From Hyphomicrobiales bacterium (GTDB taxonomy: Bacteria > Pseudomonadota > Alphaproteobacteria > Rhizobiales > Rhizobiaceae), in the NCBI GenBank assembly GCA_900470155.1, contig UBZT01000009.1, positions 310,001 to 374,000 of the forward strand: a stretch of DNA of 64,000 nucleotides, in the 5' to 3' direction. The translations under genes were made by a program, and so were the position numbers. The notes below the pieces were generated by a model. It saw nothing but the letters and a program-made list of their open reading frames with translations, ran no database searches and had not been told where the DNA came from. Shown here piece by piece: positions 35,940 through 45,450 of the stretch. The first letter of the stretch is position 1; each line of letters opens with the position of its first letter.

Positions 35940-36851
35940 TCAGGCCGGGTGTTGCTGCTTCGGATCGATCCTGAGCCAACGATCGTCCATCTGGTTGCGG
36001 AACCAGGTCATTTGCCGTTTGGCATATTGGCGGGTGGAAGCAGAGGCGAGTTCGACAACTGCGTCCCGGCTGATCTTGCCCGCCAGCATATCGGCGATCT
36101 GGCTGACACCGATCGCCTTCATCGCCGGCATCTCCGGTGACAGATCTTGCGCGAGCAAAGCCTGCACCTCGTCGACCGCCCCCTGATCCATCATCATCGA
36201 AAAGCGCCGATTGATCCGCTCATGCAGGATAGCCCGCTCGGGCAGGACCACAAATTTCTTGGCCCGCGCCGGATCGACGATCATCGGACCGGCCCTGCCC
36301 TGAAAACCTGCAATCGATTGGCCTGTCGCCTCCAGCACTTCAAGCGCCCTGACGATACGCTGTCCGTCCTGTGGCTTAAGTTTTTCCGCCACAGCCGGAT
36401 CGCGGCCGGACAGTTCGACGTGCAGCGCCTCTGCACCCTCATCGATCGCCCGCTGGCGCAGGGCGTCCCGAATGCCCGCCGGAATAGTCGGCATATCCGA
36501 AAGTCCGCCGGTCAGAGCTTTGAAGTAGAGCCCTGTGCCACCGATTATCACCGGCATACGACCAGCAGCTTTCAGGTCTTGAACGACGATCTCGATTTCC
36601 CGCAACCAGTCTCCGGTCGAATAGCGAGCTGACGCCGGCATATGGCCATAGAGCCTGTGCGGCACACCTTCCATCTCGGCCTCGCTCGGCCGCGCAGTGA
36701 CAACCCGCAAGGTATCGTAGACCTGCATGCTGTCGGCATTGATCACGACACCGTCATGGCGACGCGCCAGTTCAAGTGCCAGCGCGGACTTGCCGCTGGC
36801 GGTCGGCCCGGTTATCAGGATCGCGTCGATGTCTTGTGTAGGATCTTCCAT
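35940..36851 (-). CDS. miaA: tRNA dimethylallyltransferase
   Basis: A 303-residue enzyme that adds a dimethylallyl group to A37 of tRNAs reading UNN codons. P-loop GPTASGKSALA is at about residue 15, followed by INADSMQVYDTL, the PHRLYGHM block, IIGGTGLYFKAL and the C-terminal RQYAKRQMTWFRNQ. AAGG stands five bases before the ATG at 36851; the adjacent ATG at 36854 shares bases with the serB start on the other strand. The two genes diverge with no spacer, so each promoter must lie inside the other coding region. Confidence 0.95.
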   Translation of the reverse strand: MEDPTQDIDAILITGPTASGKSALALELARRHDGVVINADSMQVYDTLRVVTARPSEAEMEGVPHRLYGHMPASARYSTGDWLREIEIVVQDLKAAGRMPVIIGGTGLYFKALTGGLSDMPTIPAGIRDALRQRAIDEGAEALHVELSGRDPAVAEKLKPQDGQRIVRALEVLEATGQSIAGFQGRAGPMIVDPARAKKFVVLPERAILHERINRRFSMMMDQGAVDEVQALLAQDLSPEMPAMKAIGVSQIADMLAGKISRDAVVELASASTRQYAKRQMTWFRNQMDDRWLRIDPKQQHPA

Positions 36852-36852
36852 C

Positions 36853-37743
36853 ATGGCCTTGGTTGCCACGCTTGTTGCCAATCCGTCAAACCCCGTTCTT
36901 ATTCCCACTCTCGGAGAAAAGGCCGCGGCCGCCGTTTCAGCCTCCGGCCTCTATTGGCTAGCCGACGGTGTCGCCTGCGATATTGCGCTGAAGGACGGAA
37001 CAGACGCGACAGTTGCCGAAAGCCTGCTGCGTGACGCGATTGCGGGCCTCCCAGTCGATGTCGTCGTCCAGGATGCCGACACAAGGCGCAAGCGGTTCCT
37101 CATCGCCGATATGGATTCCACCATGATCGGCCAGGAATGCATCGACGAACTGGCAGCCGAAGTCGGCCTGAAAGACAAGGTATCCGAGATTACCGCCCGT
37201 GCGATGAATGGCGAGATCGCCTTCGAACCGGCACTGCGCGAACGCGTCGCCCTGCTCAAGGGTCTGCCGATTTCGGTTGTCGACGAGGTGATTGCCAAGC
37301 GTATAACGCTGACGCCCGGCGGACCGGAACTGATCGCGACGATGAGGGCCAGGGGCTACTACACAGCCCTGGTCTCCGGCGGCTTCACCGTCTTCACGTC
37401 GAAGATTGCGACCACTCTCGGCTTCGACGAAAACCGTGCCAATATCCTGTTGGAAACCGGTGGCAAGTTAACTGGAGAGGTCGCAGAGCCGATCCTCGGC
37501 AAGCAGGCGAAGATTGATGCGCTGCTGGAGATCGCAAAGAAGCTTGGCATTCGACCGGCACACACGATTGCGGTCGGCGACGGAGCCAATGATTTGGGCA
37601 TGCTCGGCATCGCCGGATCCGGCGTTGCCCTGCATGCTAAGCCCACCGTTGCCGCCCAGGCAAAGATCCGCATCGACCATGGCGACCTGACCGCACTGCT
37701 CTATCTTCAGGGTTACAGGAAGACGGATTTCGTCACAGCCTGA
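36853..37743 (+). CDS. serB: phosphoserine phosphatase
   Basis: A 296-residue HAD-family phosphatase, the last step of serine synthesis. An N-terminal domain of about 80 residues, as in SerB proteins, precedes HAD motif I DMDSTMIGQECIDE (nucleophile Asp), motif II in LVSGGFT, a conserved Lys in the RANILLETGGKLTGEV region, and motif IV GDGANDLGML. The ATG at 36853 matches the rhizobial N-terminus MALVATLVANPSNPVLIPTL; the frame opens upstream, but only antisense to miaA. A GNAT gene follows after 17 bases and may be co-transcribed. Confidence 0.95.
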   Translation: MALVATLVANPSNPVLIPTLGEKAAAAVSASGLYWLADGVACDIALKDGTDATVAESLLRDAIAGLPVDVVVQDADTRRKRFLIADMDSTMIGQECIDELAAEVGLKDKVSEITARAMNGEIAFEPALRERVALLKGLPISVVDEVIAKRITLTPGGPELIATMRARGYYTALVSGGFTVFTSKIATTLGFDENRANILLETGGKLTGEVAEPILGKQAKIDALLEIAKKLGIRPAHTIAVGDGANDLGMLGIAGSGVALHAKPTVAAQAKIRIDHGDLTALLYLQGYRKTDFVTA

Positions 37744-37760
37744 CGGCCGCGAGAATTGAG

Positions 37761-38312
37761 ATGATCGTCCTGGAAACCACGAGGCTTTATCTGCGCAACT
37801 GGCGCGACACGGACCGCGACCTGTTTCGCGAGATAAACCGTGACCCCAAGGTGATGGAATATTTCCCGTTTCGGCGCAGCCGCGAAGAGGCCGACGCATT
37901 GATGGACAAGGTCGCTTCGATGATTGCCGAGACGGGCTTCGGCTTCTACGCCATGGCTGATAAGGCAACCGACGACGCCATGGGCTTTTGCGGCCTGTCG
38001 CCGGCCGGCCTCCCCGGCATCCTCCCGAATGACGCCGTCGAAATCGGCTGGCGGCTCGCAACCCGGTTCTGGGGCAACGGATACGTAACCGAAGCCGCCA
38101 GGGCGCTTGCCCATTATGGATTCCACAACAGGGGCTTGGCCGAGATCTTTTCCTTCGCGGTTGAAGGCAATGCCCGCTCCATCGCCGTCATGCGCCGCAT
38201 CGGCATGACAGCGGTCGAAGACGGAGCTTTCGATCATCCTCGCGTGCCAGACAGCCATCCCGAGCTGAAGCGCCACGTATTGTACCAGCTGACCGCCAGT
38301 CCCGTCACCTGA
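37761..38312 (+). CDS. GNAT N-acetyltransferase (RimJ/RimL-like)
   Basis: A 183-residue acetyltransferase. It starts LETTRLYLRNWRDTDRDLFREINRDPKVMEYFPF, the RimJ/RimL-like opening, and has the acetyl-CoA-binding region around EIGWRLATRFWGNGYVTEAARAL and the late NARSIAVMRRIGM block. The acceptor may be a protein N-terminus or a small molecule. It lies 17 bases after serB with only a weak binding site of its own, suggesting one transcript. No functional link with serine synthesis is apparent. Confidence 0.88.
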   Translation: MIVLETTRLYLRNWRDTDRDLFREINRDPKVMEYFPFRRSREEADALMDKVASMIAETGFGFYAMADKATDDAMGFCGLSPAGLPGILPNDAVEIGWRLATRFWGNGYVTEAARALAHYGFHNRGLAEIFSFAVEGNARSIAVMRRIGMTAVEDGAFDHPRVPDSHPELKRHVLYQLTASPVT

Positions 38313-38403
38313 ACCAGACCCTGCCGCAAAAAAACTATCAAAGCTGACAATCTGACATTTGCGATTTATTCAAGATTAAGTTCTTTCGCATACATCAGAA
38401 AGC

Positions 38404-40788
38404 ATGATCAAACTCCGCAGATTCAGTACAGTTGCGCAAAGCCCGAATCTGATCAATGCGTTCCTGCGCCTTGGAGAACAGGGGAAAGACGAGCAGGAAA
38501 TCAGCAGAATACGGGCCGTTCGACTGGCGACGGTCTGGAACAATACACCATGGATGATGGCCGCCAATCTCGGCAATGCCATCCTGACGATCATCGTCTT
38601 CTCGGCCCACCCGGCCAGTTTGATCATCAACGTCATTTGCGGTCTGCTGATCGCGATTGCCTTTCACACGAGCCTTAGCTGGTGGCGTGGGCGCGAAAAC
38701 CCCGTTCGCCTAAATGCCAGCATTCGCGGTACGCGCAATGCAACAATATATGCCGCCCTGTTGAGCGGCCTCTGGGCCACGATCGACATTGTCAGCTTTG
38801 CCGATGCCACCGCCAGCCAGAAACAGGTCGTGATCGCATTGACCGTTGGCATGACAGCGGGAGGTGGCTTTGCTCTGGCCACGATACCCGCCGCTGCCAT
38901 TGCATTCTGCTTCATGATGGGACTCGGCGCGGCGATTTCACTGATGCTCACACCTGACATGATCGGCCTCTACCTTTTCGGCCTTTTCGTCATCTATTCC
39001 GCGATCATTATCCGTGCGTCTCTGGCTCTCTGCAAAAGTCTGACCGAGCGCGTCCGGGCGAAGATGGCGGCGCTCGAGCAGCGCGACGTGATCAACCTGC
39101 TGCTCAACGATTTCGAGGAAAACGCCGCCGACTGGCTCTGGGGAACCGACGCCGACATGCGGATTGAACACGCCTCACCGCGCTTTTGCGAACAAATGCA
39201 GGTTCCAGATACCCTGATTTTAGGCAAGCCAATATTTGATGCCCTTCCCTTTGCAAAGATTGGCAACAAATCAATTGACGGCACGGAAACCCGGGAGGAT
39301 CTCCAACGCCGCCTGTGCCTGAAGCAATCCTTTCGTGACATGGATATCTGCGTCGAACAGGCTGGCGAACTAGCCATCTGGTCGCTCACCGCCAAGGCAG
39401 TCTTCGAACCGTCCGGCGCCTTCAGCGGCTATCGCGGTGTTGGACGTGATGTAACGGCAAGCCGCGAAGCGCGTCTGCGCATAGAGCATCTGGCGCGCCA
39501 TGATCCTTTGACCGACGTCGGCAACCGTGTTCTGCTCGGCGAGGATCTCACCCGCGCAATCGCCCGTCACGAACGATTCGGCGACCCCTTTTCCGTTCTG
39601 CTGCTCGATCTCGATCGCTTCAAGCAGGTCAACGACACGCATGGTCATGGCGGCGGCGATGAGTTGCTCCGTGAAGTCGCACGCATGCTCAATACGCTTT
39701 GCGATGAAACCGATACCCTTGCGCGCCTCGGTGGCGACGAGTTCGCCATCCTGCACATGTCAACGGAAGGGCCGCAAAGCTCCGGGCATTTGGCAGCGCG
39801 CATCATCGAGCGCTTGCAAAGGCCGTTCACCCTGGCATCCGGCACGGTCCAGATCGGCGTCAGCATCGGGATCGCCTGTGCGCCGATCGATGGTACGGGC
39901 GGCGATCAACTGCTTCGCAACGCCGACCTGGCGCTCTACCGGGCAAAGTCCGACGGCCGCAACCGCTTCCATTTCTTCGACACCTCGCTCGACGCTTCTG
40001 CGCGCAGACGCAATCAGATCGAGCACGAGCTCCGTCTGGCGCTGACAAACGACACACTGACATTGAACTTCCAGCCTCTCGTCAGCGCGGAGAGCGGAAA
40101 GATTGTCTGCGCCGAGGCGCTGCTGCGGTGGAACCACACGACACTCGGCCCGATCAGCCCCGCGGAATTCATCCCGATTGCCGAAGAGACGGGATTGATC
40201 ACCGGCATCGGCGCCTGGGTGGTGAACCAGGCCTGCAAGCTTGCAACTGATTGGCCAGAAGATGTCCGGGTGGCCGTCAACCTATCGCCGCGCCAGTTTC
40301 TCAGCGCCGGCCTCCTGCCGATGATCGAAAACGCCCTACGACAGAATTCCATGGCGCCGAAACGCCTCGAGCTGGAAATGACTGAAAGTCTGCTGATGAA
40401 TTCTGCGCCGGGCGTGGAAGAAACCCTGAAAGCACTGCGCGACCTCGGCCTGCGCATCGCCTTGGACGATTTCGGCACAGGATTTTCCTCACTGAGTTAT
40501 CTCAGACACTATCGCTTCGACAAGCTGAAGATCGACCAGTCTTTCATTTCGGATTTGGAAACCAACGTCGACAGCCGCGCCATCGTCAGTTCCGTCATCA
40601 ATCTGGCCAAGGAACTGCACATGTCCGTAGCGGCCGAAGGCATTGAAACACCGGGGCAGTTCGAACTGTTGAAACAATTACGCTGTACGGAAATACAGGG
40701 CTATCTCGTCGGTCGCCCGATGCCCATCGATCAGTTCGAAGCCTATCTCGCCGCCGAAAGCGGCGACCGTATGCGTCTATCGGCCTGA
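38404..40788 (+). CDS. GGDEF-EAL protein with membrane sensor and PAS domain
   Basis: A 794-residue c-di-GMP turnover protein. Several hydrophobic segments lie at about 45-205, then a PAS domain (about 235-350), a GGDEF domain (about 360-525) with intact RLGGDEFAIL, and an EAL domain (about 535-785) with the motifs AEALLRWNH, NLSPRQF, EMTESLLM, ALDDFGTGFSSL, LKIDQSF and AAEGIE. Both catalytic motifs look complete, so it may make and degrade c-di-GMP, or one domain may be regulatory. The predicted role is control of motility or polysaccharide through c-di-GMP. Single gene, followed convergently by degP. Confidence 0.92.
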   Translation: MIKLRRFSTVAQSPNLINAFLRLGEQGKDEQEISRIRAVRLATVWNNTPWMMAANLGNAILTIIVFSAHPASLIINVICGLLIAIAFHTSLSWWRGRENPVRLNASIRGTRNATIYAALLSGLWATIDIVSFADATASQKQVVIALTVGMTAGGGFALATIPAAAIAFCFMMGLGAAISLMLTPDMIGLYLFGLFVIYSAIIIRASLALCKSLTERVRAKMAALEQRDVINLLLNDFEENAADWLWGTDADMRIEHASPRFCEQMQVPDTLILGKPIFDALPFAKIGNKSIDGTETREDLQRRLCLKQSFRDMDICVEQAGELAIWSLTAKAVFEPSGAFSGYRGVGRDVTASREARLRIEHLARHDPLTDVGNRVLLGEDLTRAIARHERFGDPFSVLLLDLDRFKQVNDTHGHGGGDELLREVARMLNTLCDETDTLARLGGDEFAILHMSTEGPQSSGHLAARIIERLQRPFTLASGTVQIGVSIGIACAPIDGTGGDQLLRNADLALYRAKSDGRNRFHFFDTSLDASARRRNQIEHELRLALTNDTLTLNFQPLVSAESGKIVCAEALLRWNHTTLGPISPAEFIPIAEETGLITGIGAWVVNQACKLATDWPEDVRVAVNLSPRQFLSAGLLPMIENALRQNSMAPKRLELEMTESLLMNSAPGVEETLKALRDLGLRIALDDFGTGFSSLSYLRHYRFDKLKIDQSFISDLETNVDSRAIVSSVINLAKELHMSVAAEGIETPGQFELLKQLRCTEIQGYLVGRPMPIDQFEAYLAAESGDRMRLSA

Positions 40789-40792
40789 ACTG

Positions 40793-42400
40793 CTATTCGA
40801 GCGGAACAGCAACGAGGCGAAGATTGCCTTCCTTGTCGGCAATCATCAGATAGCCGCTGCGACGCCCCTCACCCTTGATATTGGTCAGCTTCTCAGCCAC
40901 CTGCTGTGGGGTCTTCATGAACTCCTGCGCCACCTCGACAATGACATCACCAGCCTTCAGGCCCTTGTCCTCCGCCTTGGAGCCCGGCAGGATGCGCGTG
41001 ATCACCACACCTTCAACGCTCTCGGCAATGCCGTAAGACTTGCGTGCTGCGTCATCCAGCACAGCGATCTCGACACCGATCAGTCCCTCGGTCACCGGGG
41101 CTGCAGCTTTTTGCTCGGCTGGCGCAGTCTGGTTCTGGTCGTCGGACTGGCCGTCGTCTGGCGCCGGAGCATCAGGAGACTGGCCGTCCGGAGCCTGGAG
41201 ATCCGGCGCATCGCCATCAGGTGCTTGGCCTTCATCCTCCGGTTCGACACTCTGCTGGCCGTCTTCGGTCTCATTGCTGGCGACTTCGTCATCTTCCAGC
41301 CGACCGAGCGTCACCTTGACGTTCTGCTCCTTGCCATCCCGGAGAATGACCACGTCGAGCGGCGTACCGATGGCACTCTCGGCGACGATGCGGGTCAGGT
41401 CCCGCGTCTCGCTGATCGCCTTGCCATCAAACTTGACGATGATGTCACCGACCGCGATCGGCCCCTTCTCGACCGGGCCACCTTCAACGATCCCGCTGAT
41501 CAGGGCGCCGCGGGCACGTCCGATCTTGAGACTTTCCGCCACTTCGTCCGAAACCGGCTGGATACGGACACCGAGCCAACCACGTCGGGTCTCGCCGAAT
41601 TCCTTCAACTGACTGACGATGTTGGCGGCAAGTTCCGTCGGCACCGCAAATCCGATCCCGATCGAACCGCCGCTGGGCGAGATGATCGCCGTGTTGATGC
41701 CGATCACTTCACCGCTCATGTTGAACAACGGTCCGCCGGAATTGCCCTTGTTGATCGCCGCATCGGTCTGAATGAAATTGTCGTAAGGACCCGCATTGAT
41801 ATTGCGGCCGCTCGCCGAGATGATGCCGACGGTGACCGATCCACCAAGACCGAACGGATTGCCGATCGCCATAACCCAGTCCCCGATGCGCATCTTGCGC
41901 GAATCGCCGAACTTGACCGAGGTCAGCGGCTCTGGCGGTTCAACCTTGAGCAGCGACAGATCTGTCTTGGTGTCCGTGCCGATCAGCTTGGCCTTGAGCT
42001 TGGATCCGTCGGAAAAGATCACCTCGATATCATCGGCGTTCTCGATGACATGGTTGTTGGTCACGATAAAGCCGGTCGGATCGATAACGAAGCCCGAACC
42101 CAGCGAGTTGACTTTGCTATTGCTGTCGCCACCCTCGCGGTTTTTGTAGAAATCCTCGAACAGTTCCTGGAACGGAGAGCCTTCCGGCACCTGCGGAAGC
42201 GGCCCATTGCCCTCTTCCTTGACGCTCTGGGAGGTCGAGATATTGACCACGGCGCCGAGCAACCCGCTGGCGAGATCGGCGACCGATTCCGGCCCTTGCG
42301 CAAAACTCTGATGCGGCGCACCGACGGTGCCAAACGCCACAGCACTGCCAATCAGGAAGGCCGGCAAGATCGTTCGCATGGCGCGGGCGTTCGTGGTCAT
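40793..42400 (-). CDS. degP: periplasmic serine protease DegP/HtrA family (Do)
   Basis: A 535-residue HtrA protease. The signal peptide ends near residue 35 (SFAQ). The trypsin-like domain carries the triad His in VTNNHVIEN, Asp in TDLSLLKVE and Ser in NKGNSGGPLF. PDZ1 lies at about 300-385. A disordered 50-residue Asp/Pro/Gln-rich linker with repeats of APDG type separates it from PDZ2 (about 440-530). GAGGAAGCCC precedes the ATG at 42400. It is the last gene of the hflK-hflC-DUF2065-degP arrangement, separated from DUF2065 by 112 bases, so it may have its own promoter. The role is envelope protein quality control. Confidence 0.94.
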   Translation of the reverse strand: MTTNARAMRTILPAFLIGSAVAFGTVGAPHQSFAQGPESVADLASGLLGAVVNISTSQSVKEEGNGPLPQVPEGSPFQELFEDFYKNREGGDSNSKVNSLGSGFVIDPTGFIVTNNHVIENADDIEVIFSDGSKLKAKLIGTDTKTDLSLLKVEPPEPLTSVKFGDSRKMRIGDWVMAIGNPFGLGGSVTVGIISASGRNINAGPYDNFIQTDAAINKGNSGGPLFNMSGEVIGINTAIISPSGGSIGIGFAVPTELAANIVSQLKEFGETRRGWLGVRIQPVSDEVAESLKIGRARGALISGIVEGGPVEKGPIAVGDIIVKFDGKAISETRDLTRIVAESAIGTPLDVVILRDGKEQNVKVTLGRLEDDEVASNETEDGQQSVEPEDEGQAPDGDAPDLQAPDGQSPDAPAPDDGQSDDQNQTAPAEQKAAAPVTEGLIGVEIAVLDDAARKSYGIAESVEGVVITRILPGSKAEDKGLKAGDVIVEVAQEFMKTPQQVAEKLTNIKGEGRRSGYLMIADKEGNLRLVAVPLE

Positions 42401-42512
42401 GGGCTTCCTCATTGTCGGTTTCAGGCCTGCTATCGAAACATAAGGCGGATTGGCAAAAGGGGAAATCACATTTGCCGGAAATCCCCTAGCGCAGACTTGC
42501 GTCGAGATCTTG

Positions 42513-42698
42513 TCATCCGCGCAAAAACCAAACCAGGACGACCCCGAGAACAACGGCGGCAAGCCCGGTAAGCCTGAGATGTTCCTCTGGAACGGAGGGC
42601 AGAATTTTGGCCATGCGCATAATAAAACGAGGGGCCAGTGCGTAGACCAGCCCCTCGATGATCAGAAACAAGGCAATACCTGTCAGCAGGTCTGCCAT
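42513..42698 (-). CDS. DUF2065 small membrane protein
   Basis: A 61-residue protein with two hydrophobic segments (about 3-23 and 43-59) joined by a basic loop (RFIMRMAKILP). It matches the DUF2065 family, which typically sits between hflC and degP in alphaproteobacteria. The start follows the hflC stop by six bases, so the two are co-transcribed. Function is unknown; position suggests a link with membrane quality control. Confidence 0.82.
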   Translation of the reverse strand: MADLLTGIALFLIIEGLVYALAPRFIMRMAKILPSVPEEHLRLTGLAAVVLGVVLVWFLRG

Positions 42699-42704
42699 GG
42701 CGCA

Positions 42705-43631
42705 TTAGTTTCCGGCGGGAGCCGGAGCCGGTGCGGTACTCGGCGACTGACCGGTACCAACGCCATTGTTGAAGAACCGGAAGAAGTCCGAATCCGGCGA
42801 CAGAACCATGGTCGTGCTCTTGTCGCTCAGCGAAGCCGTGTAGGCACGCATCGACCGATAGAACTCGAAGAAGGCCGGGTCACGCGAGAAGGCATCGGCA
42901 AACAGCCTGTTGCGCTCGGCATCGCCTTCACCGCGAAGGATTTCCGAATCACGCTGCGCTTCCGCCTGCAATTCGACCACCTGGCGATCGGCGATGGCGC
43001 GGCGGCGCTGGCCTTCTTCATTACCACGGGCACGGATCAGTTCCGCTTCGGCAAGACGCTCGGCCTTCATGCGGTCGAAGGTCTGCTGAGACACTTCCTG
43101 CGTCAGATCCGTACGACGGATGCGGACGTCGGAAATCGTGATGCCCAGCGTTTCCGCATCGGCCTTCAGGTCGCTGCGGATTTCCTGCATCATCGACGAA
43201 CGTTCTTCAGACAGGGCAGCTTCGAAGCTGCGCTGGCCGTAGACGCGGCGCAGCGACGCATCAAGGCGTGTCCGAAGACGCGCTTCGGCTGATTCCCGGT
43301 CACCTGAAACGGTTTCGCGGAAGCGGCGCGGATCCGTGATGTTGTAGACCACGAATGCATCGACTTCGTAGAACTTGCCGCCCGAAACCTGGACACGAAT
43401 ATTGTCGAGGTCGAAGCGCAGCGCCTGGTCTTCGACATACTGAACGCGGTCAGCATCAGCGAAGGCAAACGGCAGCTTGAAGTACAGGCCCGGTTCGGTG
43501 TGAACCGCCTGGATCTGACCGAAACGGACCACCACGGCCTGCTGGCGTTCATTGACGACGAAGACGGACGAATAGATCAGGATTAGCAATACGGCCAGTC
43601 CGATCAGGATAGCAGCCAAACGATTGGACAT
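42705..43631 (-). CDS. hflC: HflC, modulator of FtsH protease
   Basis: A 308-residue SPFH/prohibitin-domain protein. A transmembrane anchor at about 5-25 is followed by VNERQQAVVVRFGQIQAVHTEPGLYFKLPF, the HflC signature. A long coiled-coil region follows at about 165-240 (MKAERLAEAELIRARGNEEGQRRRAIADRQVVELQAEAQRDSEILRGEGDAE). With HflK it forms a large periplasmic cage around FtsH that controls its proteolysis of membrane proteins. The C-terminus is a short Ala/Pro-rich tail. The start follows hflK by one base. Confidence 0.95.
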   Translation of the reverse strand: MSNRLAAILIGLAVLLILIYSSVFVVNERQQAVVVRFGQIQAVHTEPGLYFKLPFAFADADRVQYVEDQALRFDLDNIRVQVSGGKFYEVDAFVVYNITDPRRFRETVSGDRESAEARLRTRLDASLRRVYGQRSFEAALSEERSSMMQEIRSDLKADAETLGITISDVRIRRTDLTQEVSQQTFDRMKAERLAEAELIRARGNEEGQRRRAIADRQVVELQAEAQRDSEILRGEGDAERNRLFADAFSRDPAFFEFYRSMRAYTASLSDKSTTMVLSPDSDFFRFFNNGVGTGQSPSTAPAPAPAGN

Positions 43632-43632
43632 G

Positions 43633-44742
43633 TTAGTTGCCTCCCTGCGTCTGCTGCGTCGGCCGAACGATTTCGTTCAGCGGCAGATAGGGAACGACAC
43701 CCTGCTTCTCGTCGATGATCACCTTGTTCGAATTCTTCAGAACCTGCTCCATGGTTTCCAGATAGATGCGCTGGCGCGTGACGTCAGGCGCCTTGCTGTA
43801 TTCGTCATAGATCGAGACGAAGCGCTTGGCCTCACCGTCGGCTTCCTTGACGACACGGTCCTTGTAGGCTGCGGCCTCTTCGCGGATCTGCGCTGCCTGG
43901 CCGCGAGCCTGGCCGAGCTGGGTATTGGAATACTTGTTGGCCTCTTCAACGAAACGGTCTTCGTCCTGCTCGGCGCGCTGCACTTCGTCAAAAGCATCAG
44001 CAACTTCACGTGGAGGAGCCGCGTCTTCGATCGCCACTGCGTTGATCGAGATGCCCGCACCATAAGCGTCCATCGTACCCTGGATGATCGCCTTCACGCC
44101 GGCGGCGATGTCCTGACGTGCATCACGGAAAATGTCCTGGGCCGGACGACGGCCGACAACTTCACGCATTGCGCTTTCAGCAACCTGCTGCAGGGTCTGG
44201 GTCGGATTTTCCAGATTGAAAAGGAATGACTTCGGATCGGACACCGTGAACAAAACCGAGAACTGAACGTTGACGATGTTCTGGTCGCCGGTGAGCATCA
44301 GGCCAGCGCTGGCATTGCTGGAATTAGCCCGGCCACCGATATTCTGCTGCTGCTCGGTGACTTTGACGATTTCGACCGTTTCAAATGGCCAGAAATGGAA
44401 ATGCAGGCCTGGCATCGACACGTCTTCCGTCGGCTTGCCGAAGCGCAGTTCGACGCCGCGCTCGTCCGGCTGGACGGTGTAGACGGCCTGGATCAACCAG
44501 AAGGCCACGAGGACGAGGGCAAGGATTGCCACCACGCCGCCGTTGAACCCACCCGGGACCACATTCTTCAGCCGGTCCTGTCCGCGACGGATCAGGTCCT
44601 CAAGATCGGGGGGCGTGTTTCCGCCACCGCCACCGCGTGGCCGGTTCGGCCCCTGCCCCCAGGGGCCCTGATTGTTTCCGCCGCCGCCGCCGCCGCCACC
44701 CCATGGACCGCCGCCGCCGCCGTTTTGATTACTCCAGGGCAT
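43633..44742 (-). CDS. hflK: HflK, modulator of FtsH protease
   Basis: A 369-residue SPFH protein. The first 45 residues are Gly/Asn/Pro-rich with long glycine runs, as usual for HflK. A transmembrane segment at about 70-90 is followed by VQPDERGVELRFGKP, and the SPFH domain and coiled coil end at about 335. First gene of the hflKC group, with a well-formed promoter upstream (44822-44850). Partner of HflC. Confidence 0.95.
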   Translation of the reverse strand: MPWSNQNGGGGGPWGGGGGGGGNNQGPWGQGPNRPRGGGGGNTPPDLEDLIRRGQDRLKNVVPGGFNGGVVAILALVLVAFWLIQAVYTVQPDERGVELRFGKPTEDVSMPGLHFHFWPFETVEIVKVTEQQQNIGGRANSSNASAGLMLTGDQNIVNVQFSVLFTVSDPKSFLFNLENPTQTLQQVAESAMREVVGRRPAQDIFRDARQDIAAGVKAIIQGTMDAYGAGISINAVAIEDAAPPREVADAFDEVQRAEQDEDRFVEEANKYSNTQLGQARGQAAQIREEAAAYKDRVVKEADGEAKRFVSIYDEYSKAPDVTRQRIYLETMEQVLKNSNKVIIDEKQGVVPYLPLNEIVRPTQQTQGGN

Positions 44743-44821
44743 TCATACCTCTTTGTTTGTAAAATCGCTCCCAAGCCCCTCGCAGACACACCGCAAGGCA
44801 AGCACGCAAATGACTGACATG

Positions 44822-44850
44822 GTTATAGGTATCAGCCCATCGGCTTTCAA
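44822..44850 (-). promoter_or_regulatory. sigma-70-type promoter of hflK
   Basis: On the minus strand a TTGAAA box (44850-44845) and a TATAAC box (44827-44822) are spaced by exactly 17 bases, in the gap between folA and hflK, about 80 bases before the hflK ATG. It makes hflKC a separate unit from thyA-folA. Confidence 0.65.
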
Positions 44851-44896
44851 CGCAAAGCGGGCAACTTCTTTCAAAGACAGGGGAAATATTCCGTTA

Positions 44897-45418
44897 TCAG
44901 GCCGGTATGCGACGGTATACCGCGTAGCAGGTGGCATAATTGTCCTTTTCGCCCGCCGGAACCCGGGTTTCCTCGACCAGTTCGAACACCGCCGGGTCAA
45001 TCGCAGGAAAATGCGTATCGCCTTCAATCTCGGTCTCGACATGCGTCACATGCAGGACATCGGCCAGCGGCAGCGCCTGCCGATAGATTTCGCCACCACC
45101 GACGACGCAGACTTCGTCTACGCCTGCAGCCTTGGCCAACGCCCGCCCTCTGGAAAGAGCGTCTTCCAGACTTCCGACCGTCTCGACGCCCGGCATTTCG
45201 ATCTTGCTGTTGCGGCTGACGATCACATGCGGGCGCCCCGGCAAAGGCTTGGAGCCGACCGACTCGAACGTCTTGCGTCCCATGATGAGCGGCTTGCCCA
45301 TGCTGAGCGCCTTGAACCGCTTGAGATCCGTGGACAGTTTCCACGGCATGTCGCCGTCGCGACCGATCACGCCGTTGCGCGCCGCAGCCACGATGATCAC
45401 GATATCGATCTTGGCCAT
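44897..45418 (-). CDS. folA: dihydrofolate reductase
   Basis: A 173-residue DHFR. IVIIVAAARNGVIGRDGDMPWKLSTDLKRFKALSMGKPLIMGRKTFESVG holds the active-site Asp-Met-Pro-Trp loop and the MGRKTFES motif. PHVIVSRN and VCVVGGGEIYRQAL (NADPH binding) follow. It makes tetrahydrofolate from dihydrofolate, recycling the product of ThyA. The start lies 32 bases after the thyA stop, so the two are likely co-transcribed. Confidence 0.95.
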   Translation of the reverse strand: MAKIDIVIIVAAARNGVIGRDGDMPWKLSTDLKRFKALSMGKPLIMGRKTFESVGSKPLPGRPHVIVSRNSKIEMPGVETVGSLEDALSRGRALAKAAGVDEVCVVGGGEIYRQALPLADVLHVTHVETEIEGDTHFPAIDPAVFELVEETRVPAGEKDNYATCYAVYRRIPA

Positions 45419-45450
45419 CGCCAGTCCCTCCTCGAAGTGCTTTGCGAGGC

